DNA of 64,000 nucleotides from Phytohabitans flavus (lineage in GTDB: Bacteria; Actinomycetota; Actinomycetes; Mycobacteriales; Micromonosporaceae), in assembly GCF_011764545.1 (NCBI RefSeq), contig NZ_AP022870.1, forward strand, positions 8,066,001 to 8,130,000, read 5' to 3'. The translations under genes were made by a program, and so were the position numbers. Below are positions 56,288 to 64,000 of this stretch, one piece after another (the first letter of the stretch is position 1; each line of letters opens with the position of its first letter). Under the pieces are notes generated by a model, which made no database searches, was not told where the DNA came from, and saw nothing but the letters and a program-made list of their open reading frames with translations.

Positions 56288-58380
56288 TCAGGGCTGACTC
56301 GGCCATGCGAAGCCGCCGGGCACGCGGGCGAGGAAGCGGATCTGGCCCCCGCTCGTGTAGTAGGCGTCCCCAGCCTCGTTGACGTGGAATTGCAGACCGC
56401 TTTCGCCCGTGTGGCGCCACGCGTTCAGCACACGAACGGCGTTGTCGACCAGATCTGCCGGACCATCAGACGGGTCGACCACCGCCCACTCGCGGCCGCC
56501 GGCGACTCGTCGCTCGATGACACCTCCCGACTTCTGTCTGAGGTGGTAACTGCCGCCCCCCGGTCGTTGGGACCGCTGTACAGAACGCCAGGTTCGGGCG
56601 CATCAGCCGGTGCAACACTTGGCGTATCGACGTCCGCCGCCGGTACGGGCTTGAACGGCTCGACGAGCTGTCCGACCAGCCAGGCTCGCATCGCACCGCC
56701 GTCGAAATCAGGAACCACGACGAGTCGGTGGCGACTCGAAACGCGGAACCGTCCGCCGCCGCCTTTGACTGCGGCGACCAGCCGAGCGACGTCCTGCGGG
56801 TTGGCCACTAGCTCGCCGGTGACCGTCGTGACGGAGCCGCGGGAATCAAGGCGCCATTCCGAAGCCGGCAGATCGGGTGTCCATGGCACGGGCTCCGAGG
56901 GCAAGGTCCGGCCGAGGCTCTGCCAGAACTGGTCCTCCGTCGGTCTCGGCGTCCTGGGTGGTCCTTCGCGGTCCTCCGGCTCCGTGGCACCGGCCCGCCA
57001 TAGCCGGTACCGGTTGACGGCCTCGCCTGTCAGGTCGGACCAGTCCTCCTTGGCGTAGATGGCCTCGTCGACGGTGTCGTGGAGGTAGACGATGTGCATC
57101 TCGGCGTTCTTGCTGACTCCGTCGAATCGCCGTCGCAAAACTCGACCAAGGGCCTGGACTCGCTGCCTGACGCTGGAAGAGGAGGCCACAGAGATGCCGA
57201 CGTCGGCGTCGGGCACGTCGATGCCCTCGATCAGCGACTTGACACTGACTAGGACGGGCGTCGAGCCTCCGGCGAAGCGTGCGAGAGCCTCCCGGCGGTC
57301 GGCCTCGGGCAGCCGCGAGTGCTCGAGGCCGACAGGGAACCCCAGACCGACCTGGGTCAAGCGGTGATGCAACTCGACCGCCTCGTCGATGCGTTCGTGG
57401 AACAACAATGCGCGGGGCGTGTCGGCCCGCCGGGCGAGACCGCTCAATATCTTCGTCACGACACGCGCGCGTTCGCTCGCGCGATACAGCAGGTCCTTCC
57501 GCTGGGCCACCATGCCCACGTAGGTGCGTGCCAGCGCGCCTATGTCGCCTGGCCGTCCGGTCGCCTGACGTGCCAGAGCGCCCGGGACGCCCAGGTCGTT
57601 CAGCCGGTCCACCAGGTCGTCGATACGTCTGGTCAGATGTTCGTAACGGCGGCGCTCCTCCGACGTCAGCTCCACCGCGTGGTGGTGCACCGTGTAGTCC
57701 GGGAGCCATCCGACCTCCCGGGCCGCCCGGAGGTCGAAGCGGTAGACCAACGGACCGAGTTTCTCACCGAGGACGTGATCGTCGTACTCGATCGGCCGCC
57801 CGTCGTCGTCGACATCGTCACGCTCAGCAGTTGCGCTGAGGCCCAGCCGGAAACGCCCTTTCGTGCCCAACACACGGCTGAATCGAGGCGCGCCTGCGCG
57901 GTGACACTCGTCGACGACGAGCATGATCGGGGCCACAGCAGCGGTCGCCAGGTCGGGGAGCCGTTCTGCTGCTGTGTTTAGAACGCTGATCAAGATCCTT
58001 TTTGATTGCAGTTCGTCCTTGTGATCGCCGTCGAGGCGACCCACATCCTGCGGTTCCAACCTCGTGTGGCGCAGCACCACGTCGCGCCATTGGCGGGCGA
58101 GAGCGACCGTCGGCACCACGATGGCCACACGAAGTTCCGGTTCGACCAGGGCTGCCCGGCGGATGCACTCCAGGGCGATGAGGGATTTGCCTCCGCCTGT
58201 AAAGATCTCCAACGTTCCGCGGTAGGCGGACGCCTGCCGGTGCGCGCCAGCCCATGTGTCTACGGCCTCGATCTGCCAGGGTGCCAGCTCCACGCGTCGT
58301 GGATCGGCCAGGCGGTACACCGACCCGTCCGGCTCGCCGTCTCGGCAGTCGCCCTTCGAAGGGTTTTCCGGCGTGCTCAT
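56288..58380 (-). CDS. SF2 DNA helicase of the DISARM-like operon (frame break near 56558)
   Basis: This is a superfamily II helicase of UvsW/RAD25-like type, about 697 residues after repair. Motif I EIFTGGGKSLIALE, Ia AIVVPTVALARQW, II VVDECHR, III LSATAERDD, V SVKSLIEGIDVPDA and VI RVQALGRVLRR are present. One C is missing on the plus strand in the run at 56556-56561; restoring it joins GPNDRG to GSYHLRQKSGGV and a tail ending FAWPSQP. Without repair the protein ends at 56425 with 40 junk residues. ATG 58380 overlaps the DrmB stop (ATGA) and has GGAG upstream. It could feed DNA to the system or replace the usual DISARM partner helicase. Confidence 0.8.
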
Positions 58381-60188
58381 ATCCGCTCCGCCGACGCGGT
58401 ACGAAGCGCGTCGACGACATCGCCGAAAAGTCCCGGAGTCGTGTCGTCGCCGACCACCAGCACGCGGTCGAGCAGTACGTTCGAACGCTCGCAGGACGTT
58501 TCGGCGACCAAGCAGCAGCCGTGGCAGCCAGCGAGGTTCAAGCTGCCCAATCCCTGCCCTCGGCTCTCTCGGCACACAGGGTCTGCGGAGCACCAGGACG
58601 CTTCTTCGAGTGCTGACAGCAGCGTCTGCGCAAGGCGGGGCGGCTCGCCCTGTCGCACAAGTCCACCGAGGGTACCTTCAGCATCGCCAGCGGCCGTATA
58701 GATCAGAAACCCGGCTTCCGGATCCGGGCCGACGGCGGAGTAGACGCGTTCACGGAGGGACGCCGCCGAATAGCCGCAGGAGAAGGCCAACCGCCGGATC
58801 AACAGGTGCGCGAGGGTGTGCAGAAGCACGGACCTGGGTGACACCTCGACGAACCGTGATCCGATGTGGCTGTCGCGCCGGCGCCGCTCCAGGATCTTCG
58901 CACGGGCCACAACGGTGTCATTCTGCTCCCATGAGCTCAACCGCTGCTCGGCGAGGGAGAGGAAGATCCCCTCGCCGAACGACTCGACCGCCGGCAGCCA
59001 ACGCGCGCGACCGCGACGTCCGAGGTGGACAGGAACCACGTCCGCAGCAAGATCGTATCGGCGGTACCCGTGCAGGACCCGGACCTCCCGTAGGCGGTGG
59101 ACCAACACGACATCCCGGACCGTGTCGGCGAGCAAGCTGTGCACGCGATCGCCACCACCGACTACGAGCTGGGTGGAGGACACGACGAAGTTCGGGCTTC
59201 CGGTCGGTTCTCCGCGTGCGGCTGTGGCCTGCATGAAGGCCTGCCACTCGTCGTTCAGCAGCCCTGCTCCGATTCGGCGGGCGTCCGCCCCGGCGTCGCC
59301 ACCACCATCGGCGACGCCACGAGCGACCCGCAACACGAGGTCCTCGGTCACGCCGAGGTCCTCCGCGATCAGGCCGATCAGTATCGAAGCGCGCGGCCCA
59401 TCGGGAGCAGTACGAACGTCGTCGAAGTTGCGGTGCTGCCGGATCTCGGCCTCGACGTTGCGGGTGGAAACGGATGGCTCAGGGATGTCCAGCGCGGTGG
59501 TCGTTTCCGGAAGTGTGACGTTGGTGGCTCCGCGCTGGAGTACCTCGAGCCGTTCGTCGCACGAGAAGCTGCCCTGTTGCCATGGTTGGGATCCGGAGCA
59601 TCGCACGCCGATTCGCTTCAGGGAGTCCCGGCTCGGCAATTCGCCGAGGTGCCGGGACGCCCGGCAGGTCATGCAATGGACCACCAGGCTGGACAGTCCT
59701 TCGGACCCGCCGCTTCTTGTGTCGAAGCGTAGCTCAGGTCGGCGGCACCGCCGCTGATCCTCGGTGTCCGCCTGCGAATGCGCCCACCGGTCCCAGGGAA
59801 CGTCCATGGCATGTCCGCGTCGTGCACAGACCGCGATGAACCGCATGGGCACCATGTGCCCACCGCAATGTGCGCATTTCGGCGCCTCGCCGATCTCCTC
59901 ATGGCCACGGGCGAAGCGCATGCGTCGACACTCCTGGCAGAAGATCCAACGTGGAAATCGTTGGTAGGGAATCCCGGGCGTGTGCTTGGACGGGTAGGAG
60001 GGGACGCTGGGTGGCGAGCGCAGCTCCTTGACGCCGAGAGCCTCTTCCAGCCGCCGTGACTCGACCCTTCTGGTCTTGGCGTAGGGCCATTCGCTGATGT
60101 CGACGCCCATCAGGGACTCTCCCAAGACGTCGAAGACGGAGCCCACCCCGAACGGGGAGACCACTTGGCTGAGTCTGACGGTCCTCAT
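58377..60188 (-). CDS. drmB: DrmB-like DUF1998 protein
   Basis: This 603-residue protein fits DrmB, a core part of DISARM defence that forms a complex with DrmA. It opens TVRLSQVVSPFGVGSVFDV, as DrmB proteins do. A zinc ribbon follows at Cys84, Cys87, Cys105 and Cys108 (FCQEC...CAHCGG). The C-terminal DUF1998 domain contains HTLAHLLIRRLAF, a YSAASLRERVY strand-helix and a cysteine cluster (WCSADPVC...GCHGCCLVAETSC). It is intact. The ATG at 60188 lies 19 bases after DrmA, and its stop overlaps the helicase start. Confidence 0.88.
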   Translation of the reverse strand: MRTVRLSQVVSPFGVGSVFDVLGESLMGVDISEWPYAKTRRVESRRLEEALGVKELRSPPSVPSYPSKHTPGIPYQRFPRWIFCQECRRMRFARGHEEIGEAPKCAHCGGHMVPMRFIAVCARRGHAMDVPWDRWAHSQADTEDQRRCRRPELRFDTRSGGSEGLSSLVVHCMTCRASRHLGELPSRDSLKRIGVRCSGSQPWQQGSFSCDERLEVLQRGATNVTLPETTTALDIPEPSVSTRNVEAEIRQHRNFDDVRTAPDGPRASILIGLIAEDLGVTEDLVLRVARGVADGGGDAGADARRIGAGLLNDEWQAFMQATAARGEPTGSPNFVVSSTQLVVGGGDRVHSLLADTVRDVVLVHRLREVRVLHGYRRYDLAADVVPVHLGRRGRARWLPAVESFGEGIFLSLAEQRLSSWEQNDTVVARAKILERRRRDSHIGSRFVEVSPRSVLLHTLAHLLIRRLAFSCGYSAASLRERVYSAVGPDPEAGFLIYTAAGDAEGTLGGLVRQGEPPRLAQTLLSALEEASWCSADPVCRESRGQGLGSLNLAGCHGCCLVAETSCERSNVLLDRVLVVGDDTTPGLFGDVVDALRTASAERI

Positions 60189-60207
60189 GTTGGACCCGCC
60201 CCCTTGT

Positions 60208-63200
60208 TCACAGCGACTCCCCCACGGCCACCACGCGGACCTGCCGGTCGACCGATCGCATCGAGTGCATCAGCTCCCATCCGTCCCGCTGCTCCCCAAA
60301 GTCTTTGAGCAGCGCCGGGCCGTCCTTCGACTCGTACTTCAGCCGCTCGCCAAGTGACTCGGCTTGCCGGCTGCGGTGTTCCCATTCGCCGACGAGTCGA
60401 TGCACCTCGGCCTCGGCCTGCTCGGCCTCATCGGGATCGGCCTTGCGTGCGACCGCGCAGAGCTTTGCCATGGCTGCCTTCGCGAGTGGGTCATCGGCCC
60501 GGAAATCACCGGCTTCGTCATTGCCGCGTAGACCCACGCCGTGCCTGACGAGGAGAACGAGCGCCGCCCGAAGGGACCTGTTGCGCGAGGCGAGTGACCA
60601 AGGGGTGACGCTCGTCGGCTCTACGTGGCGATAGAGCGCCTGGTGGTATGCGCGGAACGCCTCGTAGTGAGAACGGTCACGAGGCTTGCTCGCTCGCAGC
60701 AACGTCACCACTAGTCCGGGCACGTTTGCCCGTCCGACACGGCTTGTCGCCTGGATGTACTCGGATGTGGTCTTGGGTTGTCCGTTCATCAACATCATCC
60801 CGAGCCGGCTGATGTCGATACCGACCGACAGCATGTTGGTCGTCGCGATGAGGTCGACGGCCTCGGGGTGCTGGACCGGTCGTTCGAGCCGCGCCAGGAG
60901 CTTGGGGAGCTGATTGGCGTGCACGTTGCTCGTCAGCTCCACGATCCCGCCCCGACGCAGGCTGCGCGACGGGCGGTCCTCGCTGTCCCGGGCGCGAAGC
61001 ATGCTCTCGACGTCGTCCCGGGCGATGGTGACGGTGCGGCCGAGTTCACGCAGGCTGTTGTGGTAGGCCACGACGGTCCAGTACGCGTCCAGCGCATCAC
61101 CCTCCAGACCGAGATAGCGGGGCCCCTGCAGCAGTCCGACGCAGGTGAGGACGGTGGCGAAGGCCTGTGTGTGTGCCTGGGGCATGAGACCGACGTAGAG
61201 CCTGCCCGGAGCGTCGTGATCCGTCTCTGCAAAGAAGCTGTTGTCGGCGGTGAGGCCGCTCGGCGGGAAGAGCGCCACGTCGGAACCGAAGAGGCCACGC
61301 ACCTGATCATTCGCCGCCCGGATCGTCGCGGTGGACGCCACGATCTTGGGTCGCGATCCCTGCCATCCGATCAAGCTCTGGACGGCGGATTCATAGAGCG
61401 CGACCGTGGTGCCCAACGGTCCGGACAGCAGATGCAACTCGTCTTGAATCACCAGACTGGGCGGGTCGTAGGGCACGCTGTCGAGGCCGAACAGCGACCC
61501 CGCGTCCTTCACCCAGGGAAGCCGTGCCAGCTTGTCCACCGTCGCGACGAGCAGTGTCGGGGGATCCTGAAACATCTGCTCGTCGACGACACTCACGGGG
61601 AGCAGGTCGTGGAAAGGGCACTCGTCGTGCGGGCAGAACAGTTCGAAGCTGTGCTTGTTCGACCGCACACCGTATGCGCCGGCGTCGTGCTGTCGATTGC
61701 GCGGGAAAAGTGGGGTGCCACACCAGGGACAGGACTGGATCTGGAAAGGGCTCTCCGGTTCTTGTGCCTTCCTGAGTTCCGTCGTGGCCTGGTGGGCGTC
61801 CTGAAAGCTGTTGGGCGTGGTTTCGCCCCCGACCCAGAGGCCGATGCTGAACGGCGGTGTGTCCCGAAGTTCCGACCTCCTCTCGCGCAGCTGCTCCAAG
61901 GCACACATCAGCGTCGCGGCGCGTTGGAACTGCTGGGCGGTCAGCAGCCGCAGGGTGTACCGCGTGAGGACCGCGGTTCCGCCGCCGCGGATGCCGCCGT
62001 ACAGGCGGCGTCGGATCATCTCGAATGCGGCGAGGCCGAGGTACGCCTCGGTTTTACCCCCACCGGTGGGGAACCAGATCAAGTCGACCGTCTCGCGGTC
62101 GTGGTGCGTGTCCAGGGCCGTCGACGCAAGCGACAACAGCTGAAACCCGAGCTGGAACGGGTGCCAGGCAGGTTCTTCGACGGGAAGCTGTCGTGCCGCC
62201 AGCGGAGCACCCCGACTGCCCGGCAACCTCCTCGCGTGGCTGCTCTGCAGCATCTGCTCGCGCATGGCGAAGTTTGCGAGCCTGAAGGCGAGCAACGGGC
62301 GTCCGTCGTTGTCGTCGCCCAGCAGGTCGATGCCCTCCCTCATTCGGTCGGCCGCGCGCTGCATCCGTCTTAGCAAGCGATCGGCGGCCGGCTGGTGTCG
62401 TTCCTCGAGGCTTTTCGCCTCCGTCCCACGTTCGCCGATCCACTCCTCATAGGCGAGGACGAATTCGTCCAGTTCGGCGCAGAGCAGTTCGACCGGCAAG
62501 GTCTCGTCGGCCAGACGCGCCAGGCTGAGGATCGGCAGATTCAGCCCTTTGGCCCTGACAGCGGGGACGATGGTAGCCGGGAGCATGTCCGTCGATACGG
62601 CGGTGACGGAGCTGTCGGAGCCCGACTCCCAGGTCACCGAGCACCCGTGGCCGACGCCGTACGCGCGGCGCTCGCGATAGAGCAGGCGGAGTTCCTCGTC
62701 TTCCTCCTCGGCGCTGAGCTCCTCGCTGGTGGGGTAGGGCAGGATGCTTCCTCCGATGGCCTCACACCGGACGCCGACCTGGAAGAGGCAACGATCGGTG
62801 GCAGGCGGGGAGTCCGCCTCGTCCTGTATCGCGAGATTCTCCAACGCGACGGTCACGAGCCACCGGTCGCCGGCAGGTCTCCATACCGCCACGAGTCGGG
62901 CACGGTTCTCCAGGACGTCGTGTCTCTGAACCTGCTGTTGACCATCGCTGGCCGAGAAGGTGACCGGCGCCTGCACTAGCTGTCGCCGCCGCCAGCGATC
63001 CGTGTCGATCCCGCCCGTAGATCTTTCCGCTTCGTAGACCGCTGCTGTGACCGTGCACTCTAAGGCGACGGCATCGCACAGGAACGAGACTCCTGCTGAG
63101 GCGGGGTGCCAGGCGTTGGCGAGCTCGACGGGCTCGTCCAATTCGTCGTCGTGTGGGGCGTCGCCCAGAACGCTGCCGTCGAGCGCTTCTGCCGAACCGC

Positions 63201-63345
63201 CCCGGGGATAGAGGGTGCCGACGAGGTAGATGCGATCGGGCCAGCCCTGGACGACCTCCTCCTCACCGCCCGCGGGCCCGAGGTACTGCTGTCGTAGGTA
63301 GTGCACCAGGTCGTCTCTGGTCGCAACCAGCTCGTGGTCCTGCAT
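60208..63345 (-). CDS. drmA: DrmA-like DISARM helicase
   Basis: This 1,045-residue helicase fits DrmA, the ATPase that loads DISARM onto foreign DNA. The N-terminal part (LVHYLRQQYLGPAGG, then YLVGTLYPRGG) is typical. Helicase motifs are Walker A LIWFPTGGGKTEAYLGL (near 425), Walker B LVIQDELHLL (near 633), STATIRAA and motif VI QATSRVGR (near 868). A zinc-like CPWCGTPLF...CPHDECPF insert lies between. ATG 63345 is supported by AGGAGG and by a one-base TGATG overlap with the upstream gene. The open frame continues to 63960 but only as a shadow. No DrmC gene is seen in the window; the operon continues leftward with DrmB and an SF2 helicase. Confidence 0.88.
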   Translation of the reverse strand: MQDHELVATRDDLVHYLRQQYLGPAGGEEEVVQGWPDRIYLVGTLYPRGGSAEALDGSVLGDAPHDDELDEPVELANAWHPASAGVSFLCDAVALECTVTAAVYEAERSTGGIDTDRWRRRQLVQAPVTFSASDGQQQVQRHDVLENRARLVAVWRPAGDRWLVTVALENLAIQDEADSPPATDRCLFQVGVRCEAIGGSILPYPTSEELSAEEEDEELRLLYRERRAYGVGHGCSVTWESGSDSSVTAVSTDMLPATIVPAVRAKGLNLPILSLARLADETLPVELLCAELDEFVLAYEEWIGERGTEAKSLEERHQPAADRLLRRMQRAADRMREGIDLLGDDNDGRPLLAFRLANFAMREQMLQSSHARRLPGSRGAPLAARQLPVEEPAWHPFQLGFQLLSLASTALDTHHDRETVDLIWFPTGGGKTEAYLGLAAFEMIRRRLYGGIRGGGTAVLTRYTLRLLTAQQFQRAATLMCALEQLRERRSELRDTPPFSIGLWVGGETTPNSFQDAHQATTELRKAQEPESPFQIQSCPWCGTPLFPRNRQHDAGAYGVRSNKHSFELFCPHDECPFHDLLPVSVVDEQMFQDPPTLLVATVDKLARLPWVKDAGSLFGLDSVPYDPPSLVIQDELHLLSGPLGTTVALYESAVQSLIGWQGSRPKIVASTATIRAANDQVRGLFGSDVALFPPSGLTADNSFFAETDHDAPGRLYVGLMPQAHTQAFATVLTCVGLLQGPRYLGLEGDALDAYWTVVAYHNSLRELGRTVTIARDDVESMLRARDSEDRPSRSLRRGGIVELTSNVHANQLPKLLARLERPVQHPEAVDLIATTNMLSVGIDISRLGMMLMNGQPKTTSEYIQATSRVGRANVPGLVVTLLRASKPRDRSHYEAFRAYHQALYRHVEPTSVTPWSLASRNRSLRAALVLLVRHGVGLRGNDEAGDFRADDPLAKAAMAKLCAVARKADPDEAEQAEAEVHRLVGEWEHRSRQAESLGERLKYESKDGPALLKDFGEQRDGWELMHSMRSVDRQVRVVAVGESL

Positions 63346-64000
63346 CAGTTCGGTCCTCCTGGGGCCGGCCCCTCTGCAATCTGTCGCCAAGCTCGATCCG
63401 AAACCGCCAGCCAGAGGCTGATCCGTGGTCGGGTCATTGCCACGTACAGTCGTGCTTTGGACAGGGGATCGTGAGTGTCGTCCACGTCCACCACGCAGAC
63501 GTGAGCGGCTTCCAGTCCCTTGATTTCCGCGGCGGTGACGAGCCGTGCGGCGCTCACTGCCGGGCCGATGCCTCCGGCGGCTGCAACGAGTCGTCCGTCC
63601 CTGTAGGCCTTGGTAGCCGTCGCCGTACTGTCGGATGCCTGGTCGCACATGGTCACGACGGCGACGTCGGCCATGTCGACGTCTTCTCTCCGCAACCGCT
63701 TTAGTTGGGCGTCGAGCGCGAGTGCGGCTGCGCTCCTGTCTGGACAGCGCTTGTACTCCACCGGCGGTCCTTCGCCGGCGCGGGCGACCCCGAGGTCCGC
63801 GGCTGTGACTGTCTGCGTCTGGTGAACGACGGTCGCGGTGTTCCGGCAGTTGAACGGCAGTTCGACCACCGATGAGAGCGCCGCCAACTCGTCGAAGCAC
63901 CCACGGTCGAACGTCCCGTCCACGTTCGCCTGATTGTTGGGGTCGCAGAACGCGCGCCATCGTCCTGATGACCAGCCGCCGACAATCAGGGCGTCCAGTT
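63345..64000 (-). CDS. UvrD/Rep-like helicase, C-terminal part (5' end off window)
   Basis: This is the last 217 or so residues of a superfamily I helicase that starts beyond the window. Visible parts are a motif III-like RWRAFCDPNNQ, VELPFNCRNTATVV of motif IV, the ITAAEIKGLEAAHVCVVD-type motif V (written here as VTAAEIKGLEA) and the final YVAMTRPRISLWL of motif VI. It is the first gene seen in the DISARM-like operon and overlaps the DrmA start by one base, so it is transcribed with it. Many helicases of this group carry an N-terminal nuclease-related domain, which would lie outside. Its link to DISARM is by position only. Confidence 0.75.
   Translation of the reverse strand, partial: LDALIVGGWSSGRWRAFCDPNNQANVDGTFDRGCFDELAALSSVVELPFNCRNTATVVHQTQTVTAADLGVARAGEGPPVEYKRCPDRSAAALALDAQLKRLRREDVDMADVAVVTMCDQASDSTATATKAYRDGRLVAAAGGIGPAVSAARLVTAAEIKGLEAAHVCVVDVDDTHDPLSKARLYVAMTRPRISLWLAVSDRAWRQIAEGPAPGGPN

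Noticed and set aside
60208..63960. DrmA starting at 63960
   Set aside because: The first 205 residues are an Arg-rich shadow of the UvrD-like frame; AGGAGG and TGATG coupling support 63345.
55392..64000. DrmC phospholipase D-like gene
   Set aside because: No HxK motif pair or PLD-like frame found in this stretch.
1..64000. CRISPR arrays or rRNA genes
   Set aside because: No regularly spaced direct repeats and no rRNA-like segments were seen on either strand.

Overview
The window reads as the chromosome of a high-GC actinobacterium. The evidence is very GC-rich third codon positions, frequent GTG and TTG starts, Tat-type and lipoprotein export signals, PspC, TetR and large LuxR (LAL) regulators, and a fragment of an actinobacterial-type tRNA-Arg(CCT). 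A member of the Micromonosporaceae is plausible, but the sequence alone does not prove it.

Positions 1-28,400 look like ordinary chromosome. In order they hold a partial membrane glycosyltransferase, a PspC protein, a CDP-alcohol phosphotransferase, a sugar-type ABC ATPase with a downstream membrane protein, a hot-dog thioesterase, and a beta-phosphoglucomutase/GH65 phosphorylase pair for disaccharide phosphorolysis. A set of exported proteins follows: a coiled-coil protein, a GHL10 glycosidase, a subtilase and a Tat-lipoprotein serine hydrolase. Next come a TetR regulator with a quinone oxidoreductase and a small membrane protein, a secreted metallophosphatase, a LAL regulator, and two SnoaL-like proteins. 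Two intergenic regions carry related copies of a repeat plus hairpin.

Positions 28,451-37,265 hold a compact overlapping operon: a STAND/helix-turn-helix ATPase, a DUF559-type nuclease, a winged-helix-like protein and a giant ATPase-HerA translocase. A nucleosidase (PNP-fold) gene is divergent from it. I do not recognise this combination as a named system, and it is the best candidate here for an undescribed defence module.

From 37,555 rightward the sequence looks like an integrative defence island that continues past the window. It begins with a broken tRNA-Arg and a damaged tyrosine integrase. Two inverted copies of one IS4-family element then flank a restriction-like cluster (Z1 helicase, PD-(D/E)XK protein, GHKL/MORC-type ATPase and two partner proteins, with divergent Vsr and C5-methyltransferase genes). 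Next are an IS701-like element, an AspBHI-like methylation-dependent restriction enzyme, and a DISARM-like operon (UvrD-like helicase fragment, DrmA, DrmB, an extra SF2 helicase and a small protein that shares a repeat motif with that helicase).

At least fifteen genes-in-pieces can be repaired by one-base changes, mostly in G/C homopolymers. The two IS copies differ by one C in such a run. Most of these breaks are therefore more likely sequencing errors than true pseudogenes, and I annotate across them while marking each break.
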